Source: Lentihominibacter hominis (GTDB taxonomy: Bacteria; Bacillota; Clostridia; Peptostreptococcales; Anaerovoracaceae). From it: DNA of 64,000 nucleotides. This document shows positions 7,100 to 14,987 of the stretch, in pieces. How positions within the stretch are numbered: the stretch's first letter is position 1; each line of letters begins with the position of its first letter. A program made the translations under genes and the position numbers. The notes beneath the pieces were generated by a model. It was not told the origin of the DNA and made no database searches. It worked only from the letters and a program-made list of their open reading frames with translations. The DNA lies in contig NZ_JACRTA010000002.1 of the NCBI RefSeq assembly GCF_014385065.1, positions 62,001-126,000 of the forward strand, given 5' to 3'.

Positions 7100-7129
7100 C
7101 AAAAGTAAACATGAACAAAACTGTCGTGT
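7074..7129. promoter_or_regulatory. Pair of operators for the 6836-7060 regulator
   Basis: ACACGA-N9-TCGTGT at 7074-7094 and ACATGA-N9-TCGTGT at 7109-7129. The two share the run GAACAAAACTGTCGTGT and are 35 bp apart. One lies within the promoter, the other just past the expected start of transcription. Confidence 0.75.
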
Positions 7130-7181
7130 TGAAATGTGGTTATTTAATAAAATATTCTATCATATTTAAGGAGGAAAACCA

Positions 7182-7409
7182 ATGTTGATGTATGGAATTT
7201 ATGAAACGGAAACGGTATGTGCAAATTGCAGACATTTTTATCAGCACTATGTGAAAAGCGGAGGAATGACTTTTACACCTTGTAATTCAGGGCATTGTTC
7301 ATATCCAAGATTAAAGGACAGAAGCCCAGCTGATACGTGTAAACATTTTGAATCAAGGATTGTTTTTAAGAGGAGGTTAGAAAATGAAAGCGATAAAATT
7401 AGCGTTTAA
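7182..7409 (+). CDS. Small cysteine-rich phage protein
   Basis: 75 residues with CANC near 13-16 and further cysteines and histidines (CNSGHCSYP, CKHF), which suggests a bound zinc ion. Such short proteins are common in early operons of Firmicutes phages. AAGGAGG precedes the ATG. No function known to me. Confidence 0.6.
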   Translation: MLMYGIYETETVCANCRHFYQHYVKSGGMTFTPCNSGHCSYPRLKDRSPADTCKHFESRIVFKRRLENESDKISV

Positions 7410-7476
7410 TACGCTTTGTATAGCTGGATTCATAGTTTTTATGTCGATTCCCAGCACGATAGAAAATTTTATATGA
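7384..7476 (+). CDS. Possible 30-residue membrane peptide
   Basis: MKAIKLAFNTLCIAGFIVFM is one hydrophobic helix. GAGGAGG lies about 8 nt before the ATG and the frame overlaps the previous gene by 26 nt. Length alone makes this uncertain. Confidence 0.35.
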   Translation: MKAIKLAFNTLCIAGFIVFMSIPSTIENFI

Positions 7477-7480
7477 AAAA

Positions 7481-7514
7481 GCACCCACATACGGAATTGC
7501 AGTTCCGTGGGTGC
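7481..7514 (-). terminator. Strong hairpin, terminator on the minus strand
   Basis: GCACCCA and TGGGTGC close an inner CGGAA/TTCCG helix, with a 4-nt bulge. On the minus strand it is followed by TTTTTC; on the plus strand by AAAACAAA. It would stop leftward transcription from reaching the second XRE switch, and could act as RNA structure between the plus-strand genes. Confidence 0.6.
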
Positions 7515-7578
7515 AAAACAAATACTACAACTATACTTTACATTATTGCAATGAAAATTGCAAGTCAGGAGTGAAAAT

Positions 7579-8106
7579 ATGAATATAACAAATCAGAGCC
7601 TCTATGAGCTTACAGGAGATTTTTTAACACTTATGAACATGCTTTACGATGAAGACGTAGATGAAGAGTCCCTGCTGGACGCTTGCGAGCACATCGAGGC
7701 GCAGATCGAGGATAAAGCGGATGGATATGCAAAGATTATAAAGGGACTGGAAGTCAACGCTAATGGAATCAAGGCGGAGGAAAAGAGGCTGAGGGAAAGA
7801 CGCGAGAAGCTGGAGAAGCGTGTCGATTTTCTGAAACATAATCTCGAAGGCAGCATGAGGGCTATGGGAAAGACCAAATTTAAGACCGATCTGTTTAGTT
7901 TCGGAATCCGCAAGAATCCGGCGTCTGTAAAGATCGCCGAGCCAGCTGCGTTCATAGAGCGATGCCAGAAAGACGGCAGAGATGATCTGCTGAGGTTTAA
8001 GGATCCGGAGATTAATAGGACTGCTGTAAAGAACGCGATTCTGAAAGACGGCGAGGTAATAGACGGTGCTGAGGTAGTGCAGACTGAGGGTCTGCAAATA
8101 AGGTAG
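7579..8106 (+). CDS. Siphovirus Gp157 family protein
   Basis: 175 residues. The N-terminal helical region, a long charged coiled coil near 55-90 (EEKRLRERREKLEKRVDFLK) and the basic end KFKTDLFSFGIRKNPASVKI are typical of Gp157. The family is named from Streptococcus thermophilus phages and has been linked with phage resistance of the carrying host. It sits next to recombination genes, so a DNA role is likely. The ATG at 7579 follows CAGGAG; the frame to 7558 would need TTG. Confidence 0.82.
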   Translation: MNITNQSLYELTGDFLTLMNMLYDEDVDEESLLDACEHIEAQIEDKADGYAKIIKGLEVNANGIKAEEKRLRERREKLEKRVDFLKHNLEGSMRAMGKTKFKTDLFSFGIRKNPASVKIAEPAAFIERCQKDGRDDLLRFKDPEINRTAVKNAILKDGEVIDGAEVVQTEGLQIR

Positions 8107-8116
8107 GAGGTGCAGC

Positions 8117-8326
8117 ATGGGAGCATTACTGATCAAAAGGAAGTATCCGGAAAGAAAGCCATGCAATGTAGTAAAGATAAATAACGAAGCAAGTAGGATC
8201 CTGACGCAGATTACAAATGAAACGGGAATCCCTAAGTATAAACTGGCGTCCGAGATGATCCTATACGCATCTGAGAATATCAGAATAATAGACCCAGATG
8301 AAGAAGAGGAGGAAATCAATGGCTAA
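8117..8326 (+). CDS. Small DNA-binding-like phage protein
   Basis: 69 residues: a basic N-terminus (IKRKYPERKP), a helical middle like a ribbon-helix-helix or short helix-turn-helix protein, and a very acidic tail DPDEEEEEING. AGGAGGT precedes the ATG and the end overlaps the next gene by 8 nt. Function unknown. Confidence 0.55.
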   Translation: MGALLIKRKYPERKPCNVVKINNEASRILTQITNETGIPKYKLASEMILYASENIRIIDPDEEEEEING

Positions 8327-9005
8327 GGTAATTTGTATCATGGGCGAAAGTGGCGCAGGAAAGACCACATCGCTTAGAACATTGAATCCAAAAGAGACCT
8401 TATATATCGACTGCGATGGTAAGGGGCTTTCGTGGAAGGGCTGGAAGAAACAGTACAGCGTGGATAATAAAAACTATCTGAGGGTAGACGATAAAGATGT
8501 TGTTCTCAGAACGATCATGAGAGTGAACGGTGAGAATATCCTCGGGGACAGGGAAGATATGGAAGTTCAGAACCCACTTACGCATTTTAAATATGTCGTG
8601 ATCGATACTCTCAATTCTATCATGGTGAGCGACGAAATGAAACGGGCAAAACAGAAGGGGTATGACAAATGGCAGGATTTAGCAGCTTCGGTATATTTGC
8701 TTATTAAATGTGCTAATAGTATGAGAGATGATCTTACGGTCATATTCTGCGCTCATACAGAGACTATAAAAGATGATGATGGATATATGTTTACGCATAT
8801 AAAGACCAATGGTAAGAAGCTGAACAAGATTGGGCTTGAGACCATACTTCCGGTGGTGTTACTCGCCGTGAGAAACAGTGATGGTAAGTACGTATTTGAG
8901 ACACAGTCCAATAATTCAACGGCTAAAACGCCGCTAGGGGCATTTGAGGATTTTGAGATCGATAATGATATTCAGATCGTACTTAAAGCACTGGAGGAGT
9001 TTTAA
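8319..9005 (+). CDS. Phage RecA-like ATPase (AAA_24 / Sak4-like)
   Basis: 228 residues. Walker A is GESGAGKTT near 8-16, a Walker B-like strand is YVVIDTLNS near 96-104, and IFCAHTET follows, the layout of phage Sak4-type single-strand annealing ATPases. These proteins promote recombination of phage DNA together with a phage SSB, which is the next main gene. The start MAKVICIMG (8319) has GAGGA upstream. Confidence 0.8.
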   Translation: MAKVICIMGESGAGKTTSLRTLNPKETLYIDCDGKGLSWKGWKKQYSVDNKNYLRVDDKDVVLRTIMRVNGENILGDREDMEVQNPLTHFKYVVIDTLNSIMVSDEMKRAKQKGYDKWQDLAASVYLLIKCANSMRDDLTVIFCAHTETIKDDDGYMFTHIKTNGKKLNKIGLETILPVVLLAVRNSDGKYVFETQSNNSTAKTPLGAFEDFEIDNDIQIVLKALEEF

Positions 9006-9083
9006 ATGAATGTAAATGAAATGGAATTGTTAAATAATTCAAAAGAGATTTTCAAGATGTTCAAGGAGGAAATTAAATTATGA
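9006..9083 (+). CDS. Possible 25-residue peptide before the SSB-like gene
   Basis: MNVNEMELLNNSKEIFKMF and six more residues. It fills the gap exactly and its stop overlaps the next ATG (ATGA). There is little ribosome site, so it may be only a coupling leader. Confidence 0.3.
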   Translation: MNVNEMELLNNSKEIFKMFKEEIKL

Positions 9084-9598
9084 AAAATATTAATTGGGAT
9101 AATGTACAGGAAGCTACAGATTTTGAACGTATAAAGCCGGGTGGATATATCGCCACAATATTGACGGTTGAGGACGATCCGGCGAGGGAATATTTGAAAA
9201 TGGAACTCGACATATCAGAAGGAGAACATGTAGGTTATTATTCAGACCTTGCTGCCAGCAAAAACTTTTGGGGGTTGACACTATATAGAAGTTATAAGGA
9301 GTCAGCTCAGGGGTTCTTTAAGAGATTCAAAAATGATGTTGAAAAATCTAATGCTGGGTATACGTTCAATAACGATGAGAAAACACTGGTACATAAGCAG
9401 GTGGGCGTAATACTGCGTGAAGAGGAATATGTGGCCAATGATGGATCAGTCAAAACACGCATCATCATAAGCAATACAAAGCCGGTAAGCGATATAAAAG
9501 CCGGGAAATTCAAGGTGCCCGACTTGAAGAAACTGGATGACAAAAGTGTTGATCCCCCATCTGGATTTACAGTAAATCCAGATGACATACCATTTTAA
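9080..9598 (+). CDS. DUF669 single-strand DNA-binding-like protein
   Basis: 172 residues. The N-terminus NWDNVQEATDFERIKPGGY and the beta-rich body match DUF669 proteins, which act as phage SSBs beside Sak4-type or Erf-type recombinases. The last residues NPDDIPF are the SSB tip that docks host repair proteins. AAGGAGG lies 12 nt upstream. Confidence 0.8.
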   Translation: MKNINWDNVQEATDFERIKPGGYIATILTVEDDPAREYLKMELDISEGEHVGYYSDLAASKNFWGLTLYRSYKESAQGFFKRFKNDVEKSNAGYTFNNDEKTLVHKQVGVILREEEYVANDGSVKTRIIISNTKPVSDIKAGKFKVPDLKKLDDKSVDPPSGFTVNPDDIPF

Positions 9599-9601
9599 AC
9601 C

Positions 9602-10081
9602 ATGGGGTACATCATAGAAGATACAAGGCAGAAACAGGGTCAACATAACATAAAACGCGAATGGTGGGCGCAGCATAAAACGACTATAACACGTTGCCGC
9701 TTGCCATTCGGTGACTACGCAGCACCGCCCCGGGTGGCGGTAGATACCAAGGCGAACATGTCTGAGATAGCCACGAACATGTGTGGAACAGCAGTTGAAC
9801 ATGCAAGATTCAGGGAAGAGTGTAAGAGCGCGCAGTCACATGGCTGCAAACTCTATTTCCTTATTGAGAACGAAGACGGCATTGAAAAGATAGAAGATGT
9901 AAGTCAATGGGTGAACCCGAGATTATCCATAAGCCCTAAAGCCGTTACAGGTGAGAGGCTGATGAAGTCCATGATTACGATGTCAGAAAGGTATGGCTGT
10001 GAATTTATGTTCTGCAAACCTGAAGAGGCTGCCGAGACGATATTGAAATTACTAGGTGGTGATGACGATGCAGATGGTTGA
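9602..10081 (+). CDS. ERCC4-type nuclease, phage recombination nuclease
   Basis: 159 residues. The motif PFGDYAAPPRVAVDTKANMSEI (about 35-56, read here in two pieces: GDY and VDTK) fits the catalytic G-D-x-n-V-D-x-K pattern of the XPF/ERCC4 fold; HARFREE follows. Phage versions are thought to cut branched DNA. It starts 3 nt after the SSB-like gene with no clear ribosome site, so it is probably translated by coupling. Confidence 0.75.
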   Translation: MGYIIEDTRQKQGQHNIKREWWAQHKTTITRCRLPFGDYAAPPRVAVDTKANMSEIATNMCGTAVEHARFREECKSAQSHGCKLYFLIENEDGIEKIEDVSQWVNPRLSISPKAVTGERLMKSMITMSERYGCEFMFCKPEEAAETILKLLGGDDDADG

Positions 10082-12119
10082 ATGGGCGTTATATTATGCT
10101 CAAATGGGCATGGCCGTATTTCCAGTGCAGCGTAAAGGAAAAGCACCGATATTCAGAGGCGGGTTTAAAAATGCCACGACTGATCCAGATAGTATAAGAG
10201 AAGCATGGAAGGATCACCCATATGCAAACATAGGTGTTGCGACCGGAAAGGTCTCGGGAGGTATATTCGTTATAGACCTCGATGTTGATGAAGACAAGGG
10301 TATGAACGGATATGACACTTTACGCGACTGGGAACGTGACAATGGAGAATTGCCAGAGACGATAAACTCTATTACAGGCAGGGGTGGTTATCATTATTTT
10401 TTTCACGCTGATCGCACGATCAAAAGCAGAACCGGCATATTAGATGGGATTGATATCCGCGGCGATGGTGGTTATGTAGTAGTACCACCAAGTCTACACA
10501 GGAACGGCAACAGGTATGAATGGGAGCAGAGTCCGGAAGATTTTGCAATCGCTGAGGCGAATGAAACTGTATATAAACTGATATCCATAGGCAGGGCTGA
10601 TGGAGAAAATACATTTTCCATAGGTGCAGTCGTGGGCGAGGGCATCAGGAACGATACCATGTTTAAGCTTGCCTGCAGTTTACAGGCAAAAGGACTGTCT
10701 GATGAGACCATAATAGAGGCGGTAAAAAAGGAGAACCAGTTGAAATGCATACCGCCGCTTGACGATGAGGAACTTAAGCGAACCATAGAGAGTGCTTTGA
10801 GTAAAGAAAAAGGTAGGCTTTCAGTAGTATCATACACTCCAAAAGCCCCGCAGTACATCACCCTCAATATGACTGGCGAGGGTGATAAGGCAAAAGTGGT
10901 ACAGTCAATCGAAAATGCATGCACGGTCTTGCGTGAAGATGAAAATTTACACAATAAGATTCGCCTGAATTGCCTTTCATATAACGTGTTTGTTTGTGGG
11001 AAATTGCCGTGGGGCGAGGGTATTGAATATCGTGAATGGACAGATACGGATGATAGTAACTTGCTTTGCTATATTGAAAGGCAATACGGACTTAAAAACA
11101 AGGACAACACTTTAAAGGCGTTAGATATCGTATCTTCAGAAAACGCATTCAATCCAATAACACAGCACCTTGACGGTCTGCCAAAATGGGATGGACAGGC
11201 TCACATTGAGAATCTATTGCCTGATTATCTTGGTGTCGAAAAGACCAGATATTCAGGCGAAGTTATGAAGCTGTTTATGATCGGAGCCATTTCAAGGGCA
11301 TGTGAACCGGGCTGTAAATTTGATTATATGATAGTTTTGGTAGGAGAGCAGGGCATAGGAAAATCCACGTTTCTCCGAAGGCTCGCGATGTCTGACGCAT
11401 GGTACGACGATAACTTTAACACCGTTGAAGGAGATAAGGCGGTTGAGAGACTGCGAGGCATGTGGTTCGTGGAGCTGGCAGAACTTCTGGCAGCCAAAAG
11501 GCAGAAGGAAGTCGAAAGTATAAAGGCATTCTTGACATCTACCATAGACACATACAGGCCGCCATATGGTAGGAGAACAGTGCAACGACCGAGAAGGTGC
11601 GTATTTGCAGGCACTACCAATAACGAGCACTTCCTCACGGACGTAACAGGAAATAGGCGATATTTACCATTGCGTACTAATAGGAGGCGAGTGAAGAAGT
11701 CACTGTTTGATGATGAGGGAGCGGTCAGGGCGGATATTGAACAGGCATGGGCGGAGGCGCTCCATATATATAAGACAGAGCACCCAAGGCTCATAATGCC
11801 AAAAGACTTGTATGATGATGTTAAAGCGGTTCAGGAAAGTTTTCTCGAAGAGGATCCCCGGGTCGGAATAATACAGAGCTATCTTGACGGGCTGACTGCT
11901 GACAGAGTTTGTGTGATGCAGATCTGGGAGGATGCGCTGAAAATAGAGGTCAAACCTAAAAGGAAGGAAAGTAATGAGATACATGACATCATGAGAAATT
12001 CGATTGTAGGCTGGACCGATATTGGCAGAAAGAAGACGGTGAAGTATGGGACGCAGATATGTTATGAGAGAGAAAAGCAAATTGAAGGATTTTATGAGAC
12101 TGATGATGGCGAGTTTTAG
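10068..12119 (+). CDS. Primase-polymerase / VapE-type helicase, replication protein
   Basis: About 683 residues. The N-terminal third is a primase-polymerase: FVIDLDVDEDKG carries the metal-binding D-x-D, GRGGYHYFF the second motif, then GIDIRGDGGYVVVPPS. The C-terminal half is a superfamily 3-like ATPase of the virulence-associated E type with Walker A GEQGIGKST and YLPLRTN. It would prime and unwind phage DNA. Four start codons cluster at 10056-10074; ATG 10068 has AGGTGG at the best distance. It overlaps the nuclease gene, and iterons follow its 3' end. Confidence 0.88.
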   Translation: MQMVEWALYYAQMGMAVFPVQRKGKAPIFRGGFKNATTDPDSIREAWKDHPYANIGVATGKVSGGIFVIDLDVDEDKGMNGYDTLRDWERDNGELPETINSITGRGGYHYFFHADRTIKSRTGILDGIDIRGDGGYVVVPPSLHRNGNRYEWEQSPEDFAIAEANETVYKLISIGRADGENTFSIGAVVGEGIRNDTMFKLACSLQAKGLSDETIIEAVKKENQLKCIPPLDDEELKRTIESALSKEKGRLSVVSYTPKAPQYITLNMTGEGDKAKVVQSIENACTVLREDENLHNKIRLNCLSYNVFVCGKLPWGEGIEYREWTDTDDSNLLCYIERQYGLKNKDNTLKALDIVSSENAFNPITQHLDGLPKWDGQAHIENLLPDYLGVEKTRYSGEVMKLFMIGAISRACEPGCKFDYMIVLVGEQGIGKSTFLRRLAMSDAWYDDNFNTVEGDKAVERLRGMWFVELAELLAAKRQKEVESIKAFLTSTIDTYRPPYGRRTVQRPRRCVFAGTTNNEHFLTDVTGNRRYLPLRTNRRRVKKSLFDDEGAVRADIEQAWAEALHIYKTEHPRLIMPKDLYDDVKAVQESFLEEDPRVGIIQSYLDGLTADRVCVMQIWEDALKIEVKPKRKESNEIHDIMRNSIVGWTDIGRKKTVKYGTQICYEREKQIEGFYETDDGEF

Positions 12120-12142
12120 AAGGTTATCATAGAGTATATATG

Positions 12143-12458
12143 TTAGTAACCCTTTTAAACGTTGAAAAGTCAATGAATGCAGCAGTTTCAGAAAAATAGA
12201 CTATATATGTTAGTAACCTCTAGTAACCTTGCTAGTAACCCTTACAATCATTGATATTTCAACATTCATTGACTCTCTTAGAGAGAAGGTTACTAAAAAT
12301 ATATATAAAAAAGTACAAAAATGAAATACGTTTTTGTAAATATAAGAAAAATTGATAATTTTAGTAACCCTATTCTTTCAAAAAACGGCATAAACATTGA
12401 AATTTAAACGTTTGTTTAGGGTTATTAATATTTTGAAGTTAGTAACGGTTAGTAACCC
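12143..12458. other. Iteron cluster, probable prophage replication origin
   Basis: The sequence TAGTAACC, mostly as TTAGTAACC(C), occurs at 12143, 12210, 12220, 12232, 12288 (inverted), 12361, 12439 (ending GG) and 12449. A perfect 12-bp inverted repeat AGTCAATGAATG (12168-12179) / CATTCATTGACT (12263-12274) lies in the same stretch, with a very AT-rich part at 12296-12360. There is no gene in this 350 bp. It lies directly after the replication protein, the usual place for a phage origin. Confidence 0.7.
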
Positions 12459-12470
12459 TTGGAGGATGTT

Positions 12471-12734
12471 ATGAAAATACAGTTAGATGATAAACATTTC
12501 CTTAACAGTGATCCATACTGCTACTGGATCACCTGCGTAGTGAAATCTAAAGAAGGAAAACCTTATGAGAAACGTGTGAGCGGTTATGCAGCGACTTTTG
12601 GTGATGCGGTGAACAGTTTTATAGAGAAGACAATAAAACAGTCTTCGAGTGAAAATATACGTCTCTTGAGAGAGGAGATAGAGAATCTTAAATGTGAAGT
12701 AATGGAATGGAGGTGCAACATTGAGTTTGATTGA
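12471..12734 (+). CDS. Hypothetical phage protein
   Basis: 87 residues: a beta-rich start (KHFLNSDPYCYWITCVVKSKEG) and a helical end (IRLLREEIENLKCEVMEW). GGAGG lies 6 nt before the ATG. No family recognised with confidence. Confidence 0.55.
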   Translation: MKIQLDDKHFLNSDPYCYWITCVVKSKEGKPYEKRVSGYAATFGDAVNSFIEKTIKQSSSENIRLLREEIENLKCEVMEWRCNIEFD

Positions 12735-13053
12735 TATGTATGTGAGAGACAAATGCACGGGCAAAATCCATAAAGTAGGCACTGATCCACATGATTCAAT
12801 ATGGGTCAGCAGCAAAGGAATAGTACATTACATGAACCTGCAGAATGGTGATGGTGCCTCAGGAGATGGCCTTAATGATCAGAGTGGGTATGAGTTCATG
12901 CCGAGTGATTGTGGAGAAATTAATGGTGAGAATGATGCTGTAGTGTTTATCTGTAGCGATTCGGAATACTGCTCTGACGATACTTTGGAACATGATATAC
13001 GACTTGCTAATGCGTTTATAAAAAGGGCGAGGAGCAGAGATGAAAAAGTATAG
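12721..13053 (+). CDS. Hypothetical phage protein with TTG start
   Basis: 110 residues. GGAGG is 7 nt before a TTG, and no later ATG has a better site (the next, at 12736, is too far). The part HYMNLQNGDGASGDG and YEFMPSD recurs in small phage proteins, but I know no function. It overlaps the gene before by 14 nt. Confidence 0.55.
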   Translation: MSLIDMYVRDKCTGKIHKVGTDPHDSIWVSSKGIVHYMNLQNGDGASGDGLNDQSGYEFMPSDCGEINGENDAVVFICSDSEYCSDDTLEHDIRLANAFIKRARSRDEKV

Positions 13054-13165
13054 TGACAGGGTGCGTGAGTACGAGATCAAAAAGAATATATTGATTATGT
13101 CCTGTAGGGCCCCTGAAATATTAGAAAAAGAGTTAAAACGATTGGCAAAGGAGTTAAAAATATGA
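13040..13165 (+). CDS. Small basic phage protein, 41 residues
   Basis: MKKYSDRVREYEIKKNILI continues to KELKI. GAGGAG lies close before the ATG, and both ends overlap neighbouring genes (14 nt and ATGA), as in the rest of the operon. Confidence 0.5.
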   Translation: MKKYSDRVREYEIKKNILIMSCRAPEILEKELKRLAKELKI

Positions 13166-13521
13166 GAATTTATATATCAGGTAAAATGACCGGTCTTGAT
13201 AAAAAAGAATATGTGGGCAAATTCAACGCAGCAGAAAAACGCTTAAGAGGAGAAGGGTATGAGGTAATAAATCCGGTAACGGTAGACGCATATGGTCTTG
13301 ATTATGAAAAATCTATGGCTATAGATTTAATCCTTTTAGAATCTTGTGATGGTATATATATGCTGGATAACTGGAAGGAAAGTAAAGGTGCGAGGATTGA
13401 AAGAAATCATGCTATGAGCATGGGTATAATTATTCTTTATGAAAATCAGCCTGTTTTCCAAAAATTCACGGATTCAATAAGATCGGTCACTGAAAAAATA
13501 ACAGAGGTAGCAGGCATATGA
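13162..13521 (+). CDS. DUF4406 / nucleoside 2-deoxyribosyltransferase-like protein
   Basis: 119 residues. It opens with RIYISGKMTGL and has NPV and DGIYMLDNWKESKGARIE, the pattern of the nucleoside 2-deoxyribosyltransferase superfamily (DUF4406), whose members handle nucleosides or nucleotide-like ligands. Phages often carry one next to replication genes. Confidence 0.75.
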   Translation: MRIYISGKMTGLDKKEYVGKFNAAEKRLRGEGYEVINPVTVDAYGLDYEKSMAIDLILLESCDGIYMLDNWKESKGARIERNHAMSMGIIILYENQPVFQKFTDSIRSVTEKITEVAGI

Positions 13522-13706
13522 CTTTATGGATATCCGTAACAAACGATAGATACGAGCTCCCCCGCATAATCAAAGATACGGCAAGCCAGCTTGCCACAGC
13601 GTATGGGATAAGCGACAGCAATCTGCATCAGAGTATGAGAGATGGAAGGGCATACAAGAAGTTTGGTGTGAGGTTTGTGAAAGTGGAGGTTGGAGATGAT
13701 GGATAA
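13518..13706 (+). CDS. Small HTH-like phage protein
   Basis: 62 residues. DTASQLATAYGISDSNLHQSMR looks like a helix-turn-helix. GAGGTAG precedes the ATG, which overlaps the stop of the previous gene (ATGA). Confidence 0.5.
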   Translation: MTLWISVTNDRYELPRIIKDTASQLATAYGISDSNLHQSMRDGRAYKKFGVRFVKVEVGDDG

Positions 13707-14088
13707 AAAGCAGTTAGAAAGTTTGCGTATGTTGTACATAGAAGTGGACGAATTGGCAGGGGATATTATTTCTTTAAAGCCTAAAGTAGTCATAGACTCT
13801 GTTACTGGAAGTACTCCTGAGAGACCTGACAAGCACGTTATACCGATAAAAGGCATTCACATGGAGGAATATATCCATTTACAGAAAAAACTCGCTCAAA
13901 AGACTCGAAAACTCCTTAAACAAATAGATAAAATGGAGAAATGGATTGATTGTGTTGAAGATAGCGAGCTAAGAACAATATTTAGACTCAGATACCAAAA
14001 AGGTAAAACATGGGCAGAGATAGGACAATCTTTAGGGTATGATAGGAGGACTGTGGCGAGAAAATGTGATATGTTTTTTGAAAATTAG
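13696..14088 (+). CDS. Late gene activator, ArpU/RinA-like (DUF1492 type)
   Basis: 130 residues: helical coiled N-terminal part and a C-terminal sigma-70 region 4-like helix-turn-helix (TWAEIGQSLGYDRRTVARK). Proteins of this shape sit at the end of early operons and switch on packaging and structural genes. GGAGG precedes the ATG pair at 13696/13699. Confidence 0.72.
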   Translation: MMDKKQLESLRMLYIEVDELAGDIISLKPKVVIDSVTGSTPERPDKHVIPIKGIHMEEYIHLQKKLAQKTRKLLKQIDKMEKWIDCVEDSELRTIFRLRYQKGKTWAEIGQSLGYDRRTVARKCDMFFEN

Positions 14089-14132
14089 TATATTATAATT
14101 AAAAAACAGGGTGTATAATGCGGATAAAATAA

Positions 14133-14152
14133 AACCACCTTAGTCGGTGGTT
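14133..14152 (-). terminator. Terminator of the leftward XRE gene
   Basis: AACCACC (14133-14139) pairs with GGTGGTT (14146-14152). On the minus strand the hairpin is followed by TTATTTTA. It overlaps the last codons of the gene it ends, and may also slow rightward early transcription. Confidence 0.6.
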
Positions 14153-14583
14153 GAGTGGACATTTTTATTCCGTTGTGATTTGAGGAACTCGATATATTGT
14201 TTGACTTGCTCTATTTCGTCATTGGTAAGGTCGGAAACGTCAAGTGGTGCATTGTATGACATGGAGGGTTCTGCGAAGAGTTGGAGTTTTGTTTTAAGAT
14301 ACTCAGAGGTACTTTTTTCATGTAACAAATCGTGCATATGTTCATGAATAACATCGTAGTAGACTTTGTACGTTGCTTTATAATTTTCATTTAATAGTGA
14401 ATATGTAGCCTCAGTGCCTAATGCTTCACATATTTTGGCAAGTGTTTCAGTGCTTATATCGTTACTATCACGTTTTATTATGGAATATAAAGTTGTGGAA
14501 GGAATACCTGTTTTTTCGGATAAATCAATTACAGTCATATTTTTGTTTGTTAAAATTTTTTTTAGCGATGCACCGTATCCCAT
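14140..14583 (-). CDS. XRE regulator with extended C-terminal domain
   Basis: 147 residues. Helix-turn-helix MTVIDLSEKTGIPSTTLYSI (about 16-35), then a helical C-terminal region (LTNDEIEQVKQYIEFLKSQ). AAGGAGGG is 8 nt before the ATG at 14583. It diverges from a promoter and a ribbon-helix-helix gene, an arrangement like a third switch lying between early and late genes. Confidence 0.8.
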   Translation of the reverse strand: MGYGASLKKILTNKNMTVIDLSEKTGIPSTTLYSIIKRDSNDISTETLAKICEALGTEATYSLLNENYKATYKVYYDVIHEHMHDLLHEKSTSEYLKTKLQLFAEPSMSYNAPLDVSDLTNDEIEQVKQYIEFLKSQRNKNVHSTTD

Positions 14584-14673
14584 AAAGTTCACCCTCCTTA
14601 ATTACTATGCTTATATTTATGAGTATAGTAAAACATAAACACGAAAAAAAGTAAACAATTATGAAAAAGTATA

Positions 14674-14702
14674 TTGACAATTACTAAAAAACGTAATAAT
14701 AT
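14674..14702 (+). promoter_or_regulatory. Promoter of the ribbon-helix-helix / antirepressor genes
   Basis: TTGACA, 17 nt, TAATAT. The spacer contains ATTAC-N8-GTAAT (14680-14697), and similar AT-rich runs with CGTAA occur at 14720-14730 and AGTAAAC at 14650. They are candidate operators for the divergent XRE protein. Confidence 0.7.
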
Positions 14703-14745
14703 GATGTAGTGAATTATGAAAAAACGTAACGAAAGGAGGCGAATA

Positions 14746-14880
14746 ATGAAAACATTAGGAATAAAAGTCGATGATGAATTTCACAAGAAAATGAAAATTC
14801 GAACTATTGAGTTGAATTGTAGCATTAAAGATTACATAATTCATCTAATCAAAAAGGATTTACAAAAAGAAAAAGAGTAA
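14746..14880 (+). CDS. Arc-like ribbon-helix-helix protein, 44 residues
   Basis: MKTLGIKVDDEFHKKMKIRT is a ribbon and first helix, and SIKDYIIHLIKKDLQ the second helix, as in Arc/MetJ repressors. GGAGG lies 7 nt upstream. It probably autoregulates this divergent region. Confidence 0.7.
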   Translation: MKTLGIKVDDEFHKKMKIRTIELNCSIKDYIIHLIKKDLQKEKE

Positions 14881-14987
14881 CTAATCACTTTAGCCGAGGA
14901 TAGTTACTCACAGTCAAATCCAGAGAGGATTCTAAATGAATTATAACAGGTCTCTTTCTGGATGTCAAAAGAGAAAGAGAGGAAAAA

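Noticed and set aside
12143-12458. TAGTAACC repeats as a CRISPR array
   Set aside because: Units are only 8-10 nt and spacing is irregular with one inverted copy; no cas genes are near.
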